DNA of 11,673 nt. Source: Clostridiales bacterium (GTDB taxonomy: Bacteria; Bacillota; Clostridia; Lachnospirales; WQUN01). The notes beneath the pieces were generated by a model that saw nothing but the letters and a program-made list of their open reading frames with translations, was not told the DNA's origin and searched no databases. The position numbers and the translations under genes are program-made. Below, in pieces: positions 1 to 6,061 of the stretch (the first letter of the stretch is position 1; the number at the start of each line of letters is the position of its first letter). The DNA is taken from NCBI GenBank assembly GCA_031273705.1, contig JAISRJ010000214.1, positions 1 to 11,673 of the forward strand. The letters run 5' to 3'.

Positions 1-965
1 TCTTCATTAATAATTTCTCGTATTTCTTTGGGGAATAAATTCACTTGAAAGGCTTTGCGGCGACTGCCGGAGCCGAGAGTCAGTTCAAGCATATCAGAGG
101 ACGCCGGTTGGTGTTGAAGTTCAACTATATTTGAAAAATGCTGACACGCTATTCCAAGCTTATACCAATTTTGGAAAAGGGTATAGAATTCCTTGCTTTT
201 CTCACTTTTCGCGGCAGCTATTTTCACTTCAGTCAATAATGGCCATGGTTTATTTAGCTCTTTAAGTATTACCTGTTTTGAGTTATCGTCCAAATCATTA
301 ACACGATTAGTGAACAAGTCAATCATTGTTTTTTTATTTTGACTCATTACGTCGGATAAGTCTCGGTATTTTGGCGTTTGAGCAAGATCTTCAGCGCGTT
401 CTCCCCACGGCACAAACAAGCTTTTGCATCGCTTGGTTCTGATTTCTTCAAGTAGAATCATTCGGTCTTTGAAATTTTCATATGAGGAACGAATAACTTT
501 CAATTCAGCGCCTTTGTAAATTTCTATGCTTCTAAAATACGATTCTATTGTATCGTCAATGATTATACGGCCATTACCTTCAAGCGCCGCAAGTTCGTCG
601 CCAATATTCAGCAGGAAATTTGAGAGCTGCTGATTTGAGGTGGATTCAAACCAATATTTTTTAAGAAACATTTGCTTTATTAAACCGCTCCGCTTAGTAT
701 TCGGCCTGTACCTAACTTCAAGCATATTATTATCCCTTGCCGTATCAAAAAATGCCAGAAGTTCGTCGTCTTTCATCAGCTTGAACGCCGGTAAATCAAA
801 AAATCGAGAATCGGTTAAAACTATTTTTCCAAGCAATAGCGCTTCAATTTTTAAACGCGTATAAAAATCACTTACAAATTTTACAGTATCGTCGCCATAT
901 TTCATTTTCAATTCTGTTTTTTGATTGAAACAGCTATAATCGTCGGAGTAGATTCTATTTATCAT
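1..965 (-). CDS. Hypothetical protein, C-terminus beyond window
   Basis: An uninterrupted reading frame runs from an ATG at 965-963 to the left edge, giving about 321 residues with no stop; the C-terminus lies outside the window. The ATG lies 8 bases before the stop of the upstream DUF2971-like gene, an 11-base overlap that points to translational coupling. The protein begins MINRIYSDDYSCF, is mixed and charged, and shows no membrane segment or signal peptide. A segment around residues 41-55 reads LLLGKIVLTDSRFFD. I do not recognise the family. The coupling to a DUF2971-like partner makes a joint role likely, perhaps stress or phage defence, but that is inference from layout. The frame is certain; the function is unknown. 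Confidence 0.75.
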   Translation of the reverse strand, partial: MINRIYSDDYSCFNQKTELKMKYGDDTVKFVSDFYTRLKIEALLLGKIVLTDSRFFDLPAFKLMKDDELLAFFDTARDNNMLEVRYRPNTKRSGLIKQMFLKKYWFESTSNQQLSNFLLNIGDELAALEGNGRIIIDDTIESYFRSIEIYKGAELKVIRSSYENFKDRMILLEEIRTKRCKSLFVPWGERAEDLAQTPKYRDLSDVMSQNKKTMIDLFTNRVNDLDDNSKQVILKELNKPWPLLTEVKIAAAKSEKSKEFYTLFQNWYKLGIACQHFSNIVELQHQPASSDMLELTLGSGSRRKAFQVNLFPKEIREIINE

Positions 966-1755
966 AATTATCCTCATATACAGCCTCATAGGATACTATG
1001 GGGTTTATTAACCTTTTGTTCTGCTCATCTTTGCTAAGATTTAAGCCGAATTTTTCGCAAAGATTCGGCATGAAATATTCATCGTCAAAATCCTGGCGGC
1101 GAACCGCGATTCGAGTAATACTATCCAGACCAATAGGGATAAACTTCACTATGTCCGCGTAAGAATCATCGAATAATGTGCCGTCACCTGTTGCGTTCGG
1201 TACCATGTACAATTGTCGTTCGTCCAGTATTATCCGGAATTCTTGTTCGTCGCTGTTTTCTTGAAATTTGTTGAAGAAAAAATCCAGACTTTCAATGTCT
1301 TCTTTGAGTTTTTCAACTGTGTCGTAACACGAGAAATCTTGATATTTTACCGCGCTGTGCAAAACTGTCTTATGTATTGTGTCCGCTTCGCAGCGCCGAA
1401 TTAGTTTCGCTTTATGGAAACAGACGGCAATACCTGAATCTCCGCCGAATCTAGCTAACATATTCTCGGTAATGCTCTGCGAATTGTAGTAGCAAGAAAT
1501 GAATGTGCTTCTTCTTCGTTCGTCAAAGTTCTTGATTATTTTCTCTGTCGCGGAATCAATTTCATAAGAGTACATCAGGCAAGAGTCATATAAGTATTTA
1601 AGCAGCTTGCCAAGGTCAGACGGTTCTCCATAGTCCTGTTTGTTGTAAAGTCGTTGCAAAACAATACGTGGATTCATCAGCAGCATAAGAAAGTACTTAA
1701 ATTTCATACACTGCCAAACAGAGTTTGAATTGTCTGAAAAGTGATTATTATTCAT
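955..1755 (-). CDS. DUF2971-like protein
   Basis: This is a 266-residue soluble protein with an ATG start at 1755 and a purine-rich GGGCGG about 7 bases upstream. The middle (about residues 84-117) reads FISCYYNSQSITENMLARFG then DSGIAVCF, the spacing of the DUF2971 core in which an 'F-S-C/F' strand is followed by a position for 'MW..Y....G..I.F'. A second family-like feature is the acidic/basic EQEFRI at about residues 170-175, matching the usual 'E.E.R' element. The typical N-terminal 'Y+Y' and 'NDPFD' elements are not clear, so it is a divergent member or only a relative. It overlaps the next gene by 11 bases. It lies 24 bases beyond the rplI terminator with almost no room for its own promoter. 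Biochemical role unknown. Confidence 0.6.
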   Translation of the reverse strand: MNNNHFSDNSNSVWQCMKFKYFLMLLMNPRIVLQRLYNKQDYGEPSDLGKLLKYLYDSCLMYSYEIDSATEKIIKNFDERRRSTFISCYYNSQSITENMLARFGGDSGIAVCFHKAKLIRRCEADTIHKTVLHSAVKYQDFSCYDTVEKLKEDIESLDFFFNKFQENSDEQEFRIILDERQLYMVPNATGDGTLFDDSYADIVKFIPIGLDSITRIAVRRQDFDDEYFMPNLCEKFGLNLSKDEQNKRLINPIVSYEAVYEDNYDK

Positions 1756-1779
1756 GATTTACCGCCCGTTTAATAACTT

Positions 1780-1826
1780 AAAAAGCTGACCTCCTCCCCC
1801 GCCATCGCGTGGCGGGGGAGGAGGTC
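1780..1826 (-). terminator. Rho-independent terminator after rplI
   Basis: Positions 1788-1804 and 1810-1826 form a perfect 17-bp GC-rich inverted repeat with a 5-base loop (TCGCG on the plus strand). On the minus strand the hairpin is followed by AGCTTTTTAA, giving a short U-tract (complement of 1780-1784). It starts about 10 bases after the rplI stop, so it should end the sugar-isomerase to rplI transcript. The plus strand has no T-run after it, so it is directional. Confidence 0.92.
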
Positions 1827-1835
1827 TTGCGTTGT

Positions 1836-2282
1836 TCACACGGTTTTAATATTTACAACGATCTTTGTGGTCACTTGAGGGTGAAGTTTAACTTCAATCT
1901 GTTTTTCGCCAATGGTTTTTATAGGCTCATTAAGCAGAATTTTCTTTCTGTCAATAATCAATCCGGTTTTCGAGGATAAAACCGAGGCTATTTCCTTGCT
2001 TGTAACCGCTCCGAAAAGCTTCCCGTTTACCCCGGCCTTAACAGAAATCTCAATTACCGTATCGCTAAGCGTTCTTGACAATTCTTGGGCTGTTTCCATG
2101 TCCGCTATCTTGCGGCGTGACTCCGCTTTCTTTTTCGCCTCAATATCTCTTAAATAAGCGGGCGTCGCCTCTACCGCAAGTTTTTTTGGTATAAGAAAAT
2201 TACGCGCGTGTCCGTCGGAAGTTTCTATGATTTGATCCCTTTTACCGACCCCTTTTACGTCGGCGAGTAAAATAACCTTAAT
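1836..2282 (-). CDS. rplI: 50S ribosomal protein L9, probable ATT start
   Basis: L9 binds 23S rRNA and spans the large subunit from the L1 stalk base. The frame gives 148 residues, close to the E. coli length of 149. The N-terminal domain begins KVILLADVKGVGKRDQI and carries the family signature GHARNFLIPKKLA. A long charged connecting helix follows (AEATP...EAKKKAESRRKI region), then the C-terminal domain with GKLFGAVTSKEIA. The alignment puts the initiator on ATT at 2282-2280. An AGGTGA Shine-Dalgarno (2294-2289) lies 6 bases upstream and itself contains the TGA of the MazG-like gene. There is no ATG, GTG or TTG in frame between that TGA and an ATG at 2099, which would lose the whole N-terminal domain. 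ATA at 2285 is a less well spaced alternative. The family is certain; the start is an inference. Confidence 0.93.
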   Translation of the reverse strand: MKVILLADVKGVGKRDQIIETSDGHARNFLIPKKLAVEATPAYLRDIEAKKKAESRRKIADMETAQELSRTLSDTVIEISVKAGVNGKLFGAVTSKEIASVLSSKTGLIIDRKKILLNEPIKTIGEKQIEVKLHPQVTTKIVVNIKTV

Positions 2283-2288
2283 TATTTT

Positions 2289-2294
2289 TCACCT
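2289..2294 (-). promoter_or_regulatory. Shine-Dalgarno of rplI
   Basis: On the minus strand AGGTGA lies exactly 6 bases before the ATT proposed as the rplI start, and only 3 before the alternative ATA. The last three bases are the TGA stop of the MazG-like gene, so the two genes are tightly coupled. This spacing is the main sequence argument for ATT. Confidence 0.7.
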
Positions 2295-2600
2295 GCTTTC
2301 AAAAAATTTTATAAGTCCGCCCGCGTCTCTGACCGAGGGTTCCTTACCGTCCAAAAGCATTAGCCGCAAAGTATCCGAAATATTATTGTCCAACTGTTCG
2401 TATGATCCGCCGATACGCCGCGTAAGCATATAACAGTCTATTACTATGCGAGACAGAAGTTCTTCTCGTTCAGCCAGTGGCATTTGCTTTAATAAAGCCT
2501 CGTGCAGATCGGCGACGTGTTTCAGCAATTCCGTTTTTAACATTTCAATTATTCTTATGTTAGCAGTTATATCCAAACTAATCCCCGCCTTGTCAGGCAT
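2289..2600 (-). CDS. MazG-like family protein
   Basis: This is a small 103-residue soluble, mainly helical protein starting at ATG 2600, whose first codons overlap the end of pheA by 8 bases. The sequence begins MPDKAGISLDITANIRIIEM and continues with amphipathic helices (KTELLKHVADLHEALLKQM). It resembles the MazG-like family found in Clostridia near the rpsR to rplI ribosomal cluster, which fits its position directly before rplI. Classical MazG pyrophosphatases use an EEXXE/D metal motif. Here only AEREELLSR gives something similar, so nucleotide pyrophosphatase activity should not be assumed. It shares its reading frame with rplI, separated only by its TGA. The family call rests on length, helical pattern and neighbourhood. 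Confidence 0.65.
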   Translation of the reverse strand: MPDKAGISLDITANIRIIEMLKTELLKHVADLHEALLKQMPLAEREELLSRIVIDCYMLTRRIGGSYEQLDNNISDTLRLMLLDGKEPSVRDAGGLIKFFESR

Positions 2601-3444
2601 ACGAACCCAAATATTTACAAAATGGCGTTTTGCGTTTAAGCAGCTTTAGCGCGTCTGATAAGTCATTATTATTGTAATCCTCTAACTCTACATAAAACAC
2701 ATATTCGCCAGGTCTGTTTTTAAACGGCCGGCTGATTATCTTAGTCATATTTATATCCCAAACGGAGAATACATTCAAGATTTTATTAAGCGCTCCGGGA
2801 TCATTATTTGTGCAGAAGGCTACAGTCGTTTTGCTGTTTTCAAAGATACGTGTAGATTCTCCGGACAATACGATAAATGTCGTGAAATTATTCTTTTGAT
2901 CCTGAATCCCGGCGGCAATAACTTTTAAATTATATATGTCCGCCGCAAACCCGGGCGCAATCGCCGCGGAGCTTTGCTCACCCTCACTGACCATCCGCGC
3001 GGCTTCCGCGTTGCTAAACAGCGGAACGCACAACGCTTGGGGATAATGAGTTCTTAAATACCCTCTGCATTGAGCCAGCGACTGGCTGTGCGCGTAAACC
3101 CGGCTAATCTTTTCTGTTCCCGCGCGCTTCATCAGGCAATGACTTATGGGCAATACAATCTGCCGCTGAATAAATAAATCCAGCTCAAAGATCAAACTGT
3201 CCAGCGTGATATTGATTGCGCCTTCCGTGGAATTTTCCAAAGGCGCGACAGCGTATTTAATTTCAAATTTATCCGCCGCCTCAAGCAGCTCAATTATTGA
3301 AGAAAAAGGTATTAACTCCCCATCCCACTTTTCTCTTTCTCTAACAAGCATTGCGGCCTGCTGGCTGAAAGTACCGGCAGGCCCCAAATATCCTATCTGT
3401 TCTGTCTGTCCGATTTGAAAAGAACCTTGCGGATTACTGACCAT
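2593..3444 (-). CDS. pheA: Prephenate dehydratase with ACT domain
   Basis: It converts prephenate to phenylpyruvate in phenylalanine biosynthesis in the cytoplasm. The 283-residue protein has the catalytic domain at about residues 17-195: YLGPAGTFSQQAA, APLENSTEGAI (68-77), AHSQSLAQC (118-126) and SNAEAARMV (144-152). A C-terminal ACT domain follows from about 207, with PGAL (216-219) and IISRP (236-240), the usual phenylalanine-binding elements, so feedback inhibition is expected. The conserved TRF motif reads TTF at residues 188-190: the Thr is kept but the Arg is replaced. The ATG at 3444 overlaps the end of araD by 11 bases and has no strong Shine-Dalgarno, suggesting coupled translation. 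The 16 residues before IGYLGP are longer than usual, so the true start may lie slightly downstream. Confidence 0.93.
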   Translation of the reverse strand: MVSNPQGSFQIGQTEQIGYLGPAGTFSQQAAMLVREREKWDGELIPFSSIIELLEAADKFEIKYAVAPLENSTEGAINITLDSLIFELDLFIQRQIVLPISHCLMKRAGTEKISRVYAHSQSLAQCRGYLRTHYPQALCVPLFSNAEAARMVSEGEQSSAAIAPGFAADIYNLKVIAAGIQDQKNNFTTFIVLSGESTRIFENSKTTVAFCTNNDPGALNKILNVFSVWDINMTKIISRPFKNRPGEYVFYVELEDYNNNDLSDALKLLKRKTPFCKYLGSYA

Positions 3445-4129
3445 AGTACGCGTTCGCCCCGTGCTTGCGCAAAAAGTGTTTATCCAGCAATGTTTGATTA
3501 ATGCCGCTGATATTGGGGTTAAGGCTGTGAGATAGAATAAACATCTTTGCCGCTTCTTCCAAAACTACAGCGTTATGCACCGCGTTATCCGGACTGTCGC
3601 CCCAAACAAACGGCCCGTGATTACTAACGAGCACCGCCGGAACATACATGGGATCACGATGCGTTGGGTCCGAATCCAAAGTTTCAATAATAACATTCCC
3701 GGTTTCCGCTTCATAAGAACCATTGATTTCATCGTCTGTCATGGCGCGAGTAACCGGTATCGCGCCATAAAAATAATCCGCGTGGGTAGTCCCCAGGCAT
3801 TGTATGGCGACGCCCGCCTGAGCGCAAGCCGTGGCGCAGACGGAATGTGTATGAACAATACCCTTAATCTGCGAGTATCTATTGTACAAAGCCAAATGGG
3901 TATTCGTATCGGAGGAAGGCTTGCCGCCGGATATGTGCTTACCCTTTAAACTGACGACGGACATTAGCTCTGGCGTCAAGTCCTCGTATGCCACGCCGCT
4001 GGGTTTGATAACCATATAACACCGCTCTGTATCTATTCCGCTTACGTTACCCCATGTAAACGTAACCAACCCATAGCGGGGAAGAGCCATATTCGCTTCG
4101 TAAACTTCCTTTTTTAGTTTTTTTAGCAT
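3434..4129 (-). CDS. araD: L-ribulose-5-phosphate 4-epimerase
   Basis: It interconverts L-ribulose 5-phosphate and D-xylulose 5-phosphate by a zinc-dependent retro-aldol mechanism, the last step of L-arabinose catabolism. It is a class II aldolase-fold protein of 231 residues, the length of E. coli AraD. Motifs are TWGNVSGID (25-33), KPSSDTNTH (70-78), HTH at 93-95 and SNHGPF (169-174), giving zinc ligands His93, His95 and His171. The C-terminus ends LRKHGANAYYGQ, nearly the E. coli ending. I chose ATG 4129 (MLKKLKKEVYEANMALP) because it matches the E. coli N-terminus; a TTG at 4135, directly after the isomerase TGA, would add only two residues. No clear Shine-Dalgarno is seen, consistent with coupling to the isomerase gene. 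The 3' end overlaps pheA. Confidence 0.95.
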   Translation of the reverse strand: MLKKLKKEVYEANMALPRYGLVTFTWGNVSGIDTERCYMVIKPSGVAYEDLTPELMSVVSLKGKHISGGKPSSDTNTHLALYNRYSQIKGIVHTHSVCATACAQAGVAIQCLGTTHADYFYGAIPVTRAMTDDEINGSYEAETGNVIIETLDSDPTHRDPMYVPAVLVSNHGPFVWGDSPDNAVHNAVVLEEAAKMFILSHSLNPNISGINQTLLDKHFLRKHGANAYYGQ

Positions 4130-4135
4130 AATCAA

Positions 4136-5611
4136 TCAACGGAAGGGATTCTCGGTTTTGTAGAGCACACCGGCGGGATGGTTGTAGCCAACCCAATTAA
4201 CGCCAAGCTGCTTCACAACCTCAAACAATATCCTGCCGACATGTTTGAAAGCCACGCCCGCATGATGCGGAAAACGTCCTTCGATCAGCACGTGCCGATA
4301 GAAACGGCCCATTTCCGGCACCGCGATAACGCCGATCCCTCCGAACGAACATGGATCAACATCCAGCACCTTGCCCTCCGCTATATAACTTCTCAATTGA
4401 GAATCCGCCGTGGATTGCAAACGGAACAGAGTAATCTCACTGGGTTGGATAGTCCCTTCCAGAGTGCCGCGCGAAATATCCGGCTCAGAATCTGGCTCCA
4501 AAGAACGTTTCATAATAAGTTGATATTTCATTTCAGGCTTATTCAGATAGCAAGCGGATGTATTGCCGCAGTGGAATCCCATAAAGACATCGTTAGGCTT
4601 GTATCCTTTAAAGACTTCCGCGTTTTTCTCAATCTGGTCATAAGGCACGGTATTGTTAATATCAAGCAAAGTCGGAGCGATTTCGGAAGCCAAGGTAATG
4701 ATATACTCGGTTAAAGCGCCGTAAATATCCGTTTCACACGAGACCGGAATGCCCCTGGCGGTTAATCTGCCGTTCACATAACATGGCACAAAGTGGAATT
4801 GAGTCTGAAACGCCGGCCAACATTTATTGGCGAACGCGAAATACTCGCTGGCGCCTTTATTTTTCTCCGCCCAATCCAAAAGAGTGATCTCATATTGAGC
4901 CAATCTTTCCAAAAAGTTTGGATTGCCCTTGCCGCCCATCTCGTCGATCATATCCTGAACAACGCCCGGAATGCGCTCGTCATTTTTGTGCTCATTATAG
5001 CTGGCAAACAGATCTAGCTCGGAATTCTCTTGAATCTCCACACCCAGATCAAATAGGTTCTTAATAGGCGCGTTACATGCCAGAAAATCATAAGGACGCG
5101 GACCGAACGAGAATATTTTTAATTTCTTAATTCCAATTTGAACCCTGGCAATCGGAATAAAATCGGATATCATCGCTACCACTTCGGCGGCCGTGCCTAC
5201 CGGGTATTCGGGGATGTAAGCCTTTATATTGCGCAGCCCCAGATTGTAAGAGGCGTTAAGCATTCCGCAATACGCGTCTCCGCGTCCGTCAATTAAATCC
5301 TCTCCGGTTTCTTCGGCTGCCGCGGCGAACATAATTGGTCCGTCGAATTTTGAGGCCATAAGGGTTTCGGGCCCTTCCGGTCCGAAGTTGCCCAGAAAAA
5401 TAACCAACGCGTTTACTCCGGCGCCTTTAACGTCGTCCAGTGCTTTTAAGGCGTCCACTTCATTCTCGACGGTGACTTTTGATTCATAAATATCAATGTG
5501 CTTTAAAGCCAGTTCACCCGCTACAGCCTCTCGGCGTCTGGCGCTGAGCGTCATCGGAAAGCAATCTCTGCTAACCGAAATAAGACCAAGTTTTACTTCA
5601 GGTAAATTCAT
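4136..5611 (-). CDS. L-fucose/L-arabinose isomerase family protein
   Basis: This is a 491-residue cytoplasmic aldose-ketose isomerase of the fucose/arabinose isomerase superfamily, which uses a divalent metal and an enediol mechanism. The N-terminal Rossmann-like part carries VNALVIFLGNFGPEGPE (about 66-82). The catalytic part carries PVSCETDIYGALTEYI (289-304), with Glu293 as likely metal ligand, Asp317 in LLDINN, GFHCGNT with His347, and a C-terminal HHAGVAFKHVG. These positions correspond to the Glu, Asp and His ligands of the family. The adjacent araD suggests it makes L-ribulose or a related ketose, but the family is not reliable for substrate and it is not a classical AraA. ATG 5611 has GGGGGG six bases upstream. 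It heads the operon behind the promoter at 5661-5669; no sugar kinase is visible here. Confidence 0.88.
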   Translation of the reverse strand: MNLPEVKLGLISVSRDCFPMTLSARRREAVAGELALKHIDIYESKVTVENEVDALKALDDVKGAGVNALVIFLGNFGPEGPETLMASKFDGPIMFAAAAEETGEDLIDGRGDAYCGMLNASYNLGLRNIKAYIPEYPVGTAAEVVAMISDFIPIARVQIGIKKLKIFSFGPRPYDFLACNAPIKNLFDLGVEIQENSELDLFASYNEHKNDERIPGVVQDMIDEMGGKGNPNFLERLAQYEITLLDWAEKNKGASEYFAFANKCWPAFQTQFHFVPCYVNGRLTARGIPVSCETDIYGALTEYIITLASEIAPTLLDINNTVPYDQIEKNAEVFKGYKPNDVFMGFHCGNTSACYLNKPEMKYQLIMKRSLEPDSEPDISRGTLEGTIQPSEITLFRLQSTADSQLRSYIAEGKVLDVDPCSFGGIGVIAVPEMGRFYRHVLIEGRFPHHAGVAFKHVGRILFEVVKQLGVNWVGYNHPAGVLYKTENPFR

Positions 5612-5654
5612 AATTAACCCCCCTTATTAAAAATATAAGTTAAAAGGTTCAACG

Positions 5655-5673
5655 GCTATGATTATATCATAGC
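5655..5673. promoter_or_regulatory. Palindromic operator candidate
   Basis: GCTATGAT and ATCATAGC form a perfect 8-bp inverted repeat around a 3-base centre. The palindrome covers the -10 element of the isomerase operon promoter, 44 bases before the start codon. A protein bound here would block RNA polymerase, so it is a natural repressor operator, possibly of a sugar-responsive regulator. The binding protein is not identified. Confidence 0.6.
5661..5669 (-). promoter_or_regulatory. Extended -10 promoter of the isomerase operon
   Basis: On the minus strand TGATATAAT is a perfect extended -10 element (TGn plus TATAAT). No good -35 is found: the 17-base spacing gives GTGTAT, and TTGGTG occurs at a 20-base spacing. 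An extended -10 with poor -35 fits an activator-dependent or operator-controlled promoter. Transcription would start near 5654. Confidence 0.65.
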
Positions 5674-5704
5674 TTATTTAGGAATACACCAATTTTTTAT
5701 TTTC

Positions 5705-5730
5705 AATTGTTCCAATGAAAATTGTTCCAA
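5705..5730. repeat. 11-bp direct repeat upstream of sugar promoter
   Basis: AATTGTTCCAA occurs at 5705-5715 and again, identical, at 5720-5730, a 15-base period. Read from the minus-strand promoter the copies sit about 50 to 76 bases upstream of the expected transcription start, where activators often bind. Direct repeats are the typical site form of AraC-type activators, but the protein is unknown. Confidence 0.6.
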
Positions 5731-6061
5731 AAAATCTCGCGTAGTTACTATTCAGACATGGCACGTTAACAGCCGAATCTCCAAGGCAAAAAGCTATAGC
5801 GATCTATATCGGTTTGCCAAAATTTAGAGTACCCGGAATTTTGCCACTCTTATACCGATTGCCGTGTTCTCCGCCGCCTGCCCGCGGAATTTGTCCCATT
5901 TACGTACCAAGCCATCCGGCTGTAGGGTGGTTAAGGGCTGAACGCCAAAAAAAAGAAAACAGTTGAGTACCCAACTATTTTCTTTTTTTCTTGGTTTGAC
6001 AGACTTTAGCCGCGCCGCCAAGCGTATTAAGCGAGACGCCCCGCTTCAAGCGCCAAGTGCG
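5731..6061. other. Intergenic region with no convincing gene
   Basis: About 330 bases between the direct repeat and the protease stop. The minus strand is open over 5824-6021 (65 codons from a TTG). That frame runs through the terminator hairpin, has no good Shine-Dalgarno and resembles no family I know, so I do not call it a gene. GGAATTT followed by a loosely similar stretch occurs near 5835 and 5889, a weak hint of an imperfect repeat. The rest holds nothing recognisable. Confidence 0.5.
5948..5989 (-). terminator. Rho-independent terminator after the C11 protease
   Basis: Arms at 5948-5965 and 5972-5989 pair over 18 positions with a single mismatch around a 6-base loop. The outer half is an A-rich/T-rich stem that supplies a T-run on either strand. 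The inner GC-containing part is AGTTG/CAACT. It lies about 70 bases after the stop of the minus-strand protease gene and should end that transcript; the near-symmetry means it could also work from the other side. Confidence 0.85.

Noticed and set aside
5824..6021. 65-codon minus-strand frame from TTG as a gene
   Set aside because: It has no Shine-Dalgarno, no family resemblance and reads through a terminator hairpin.
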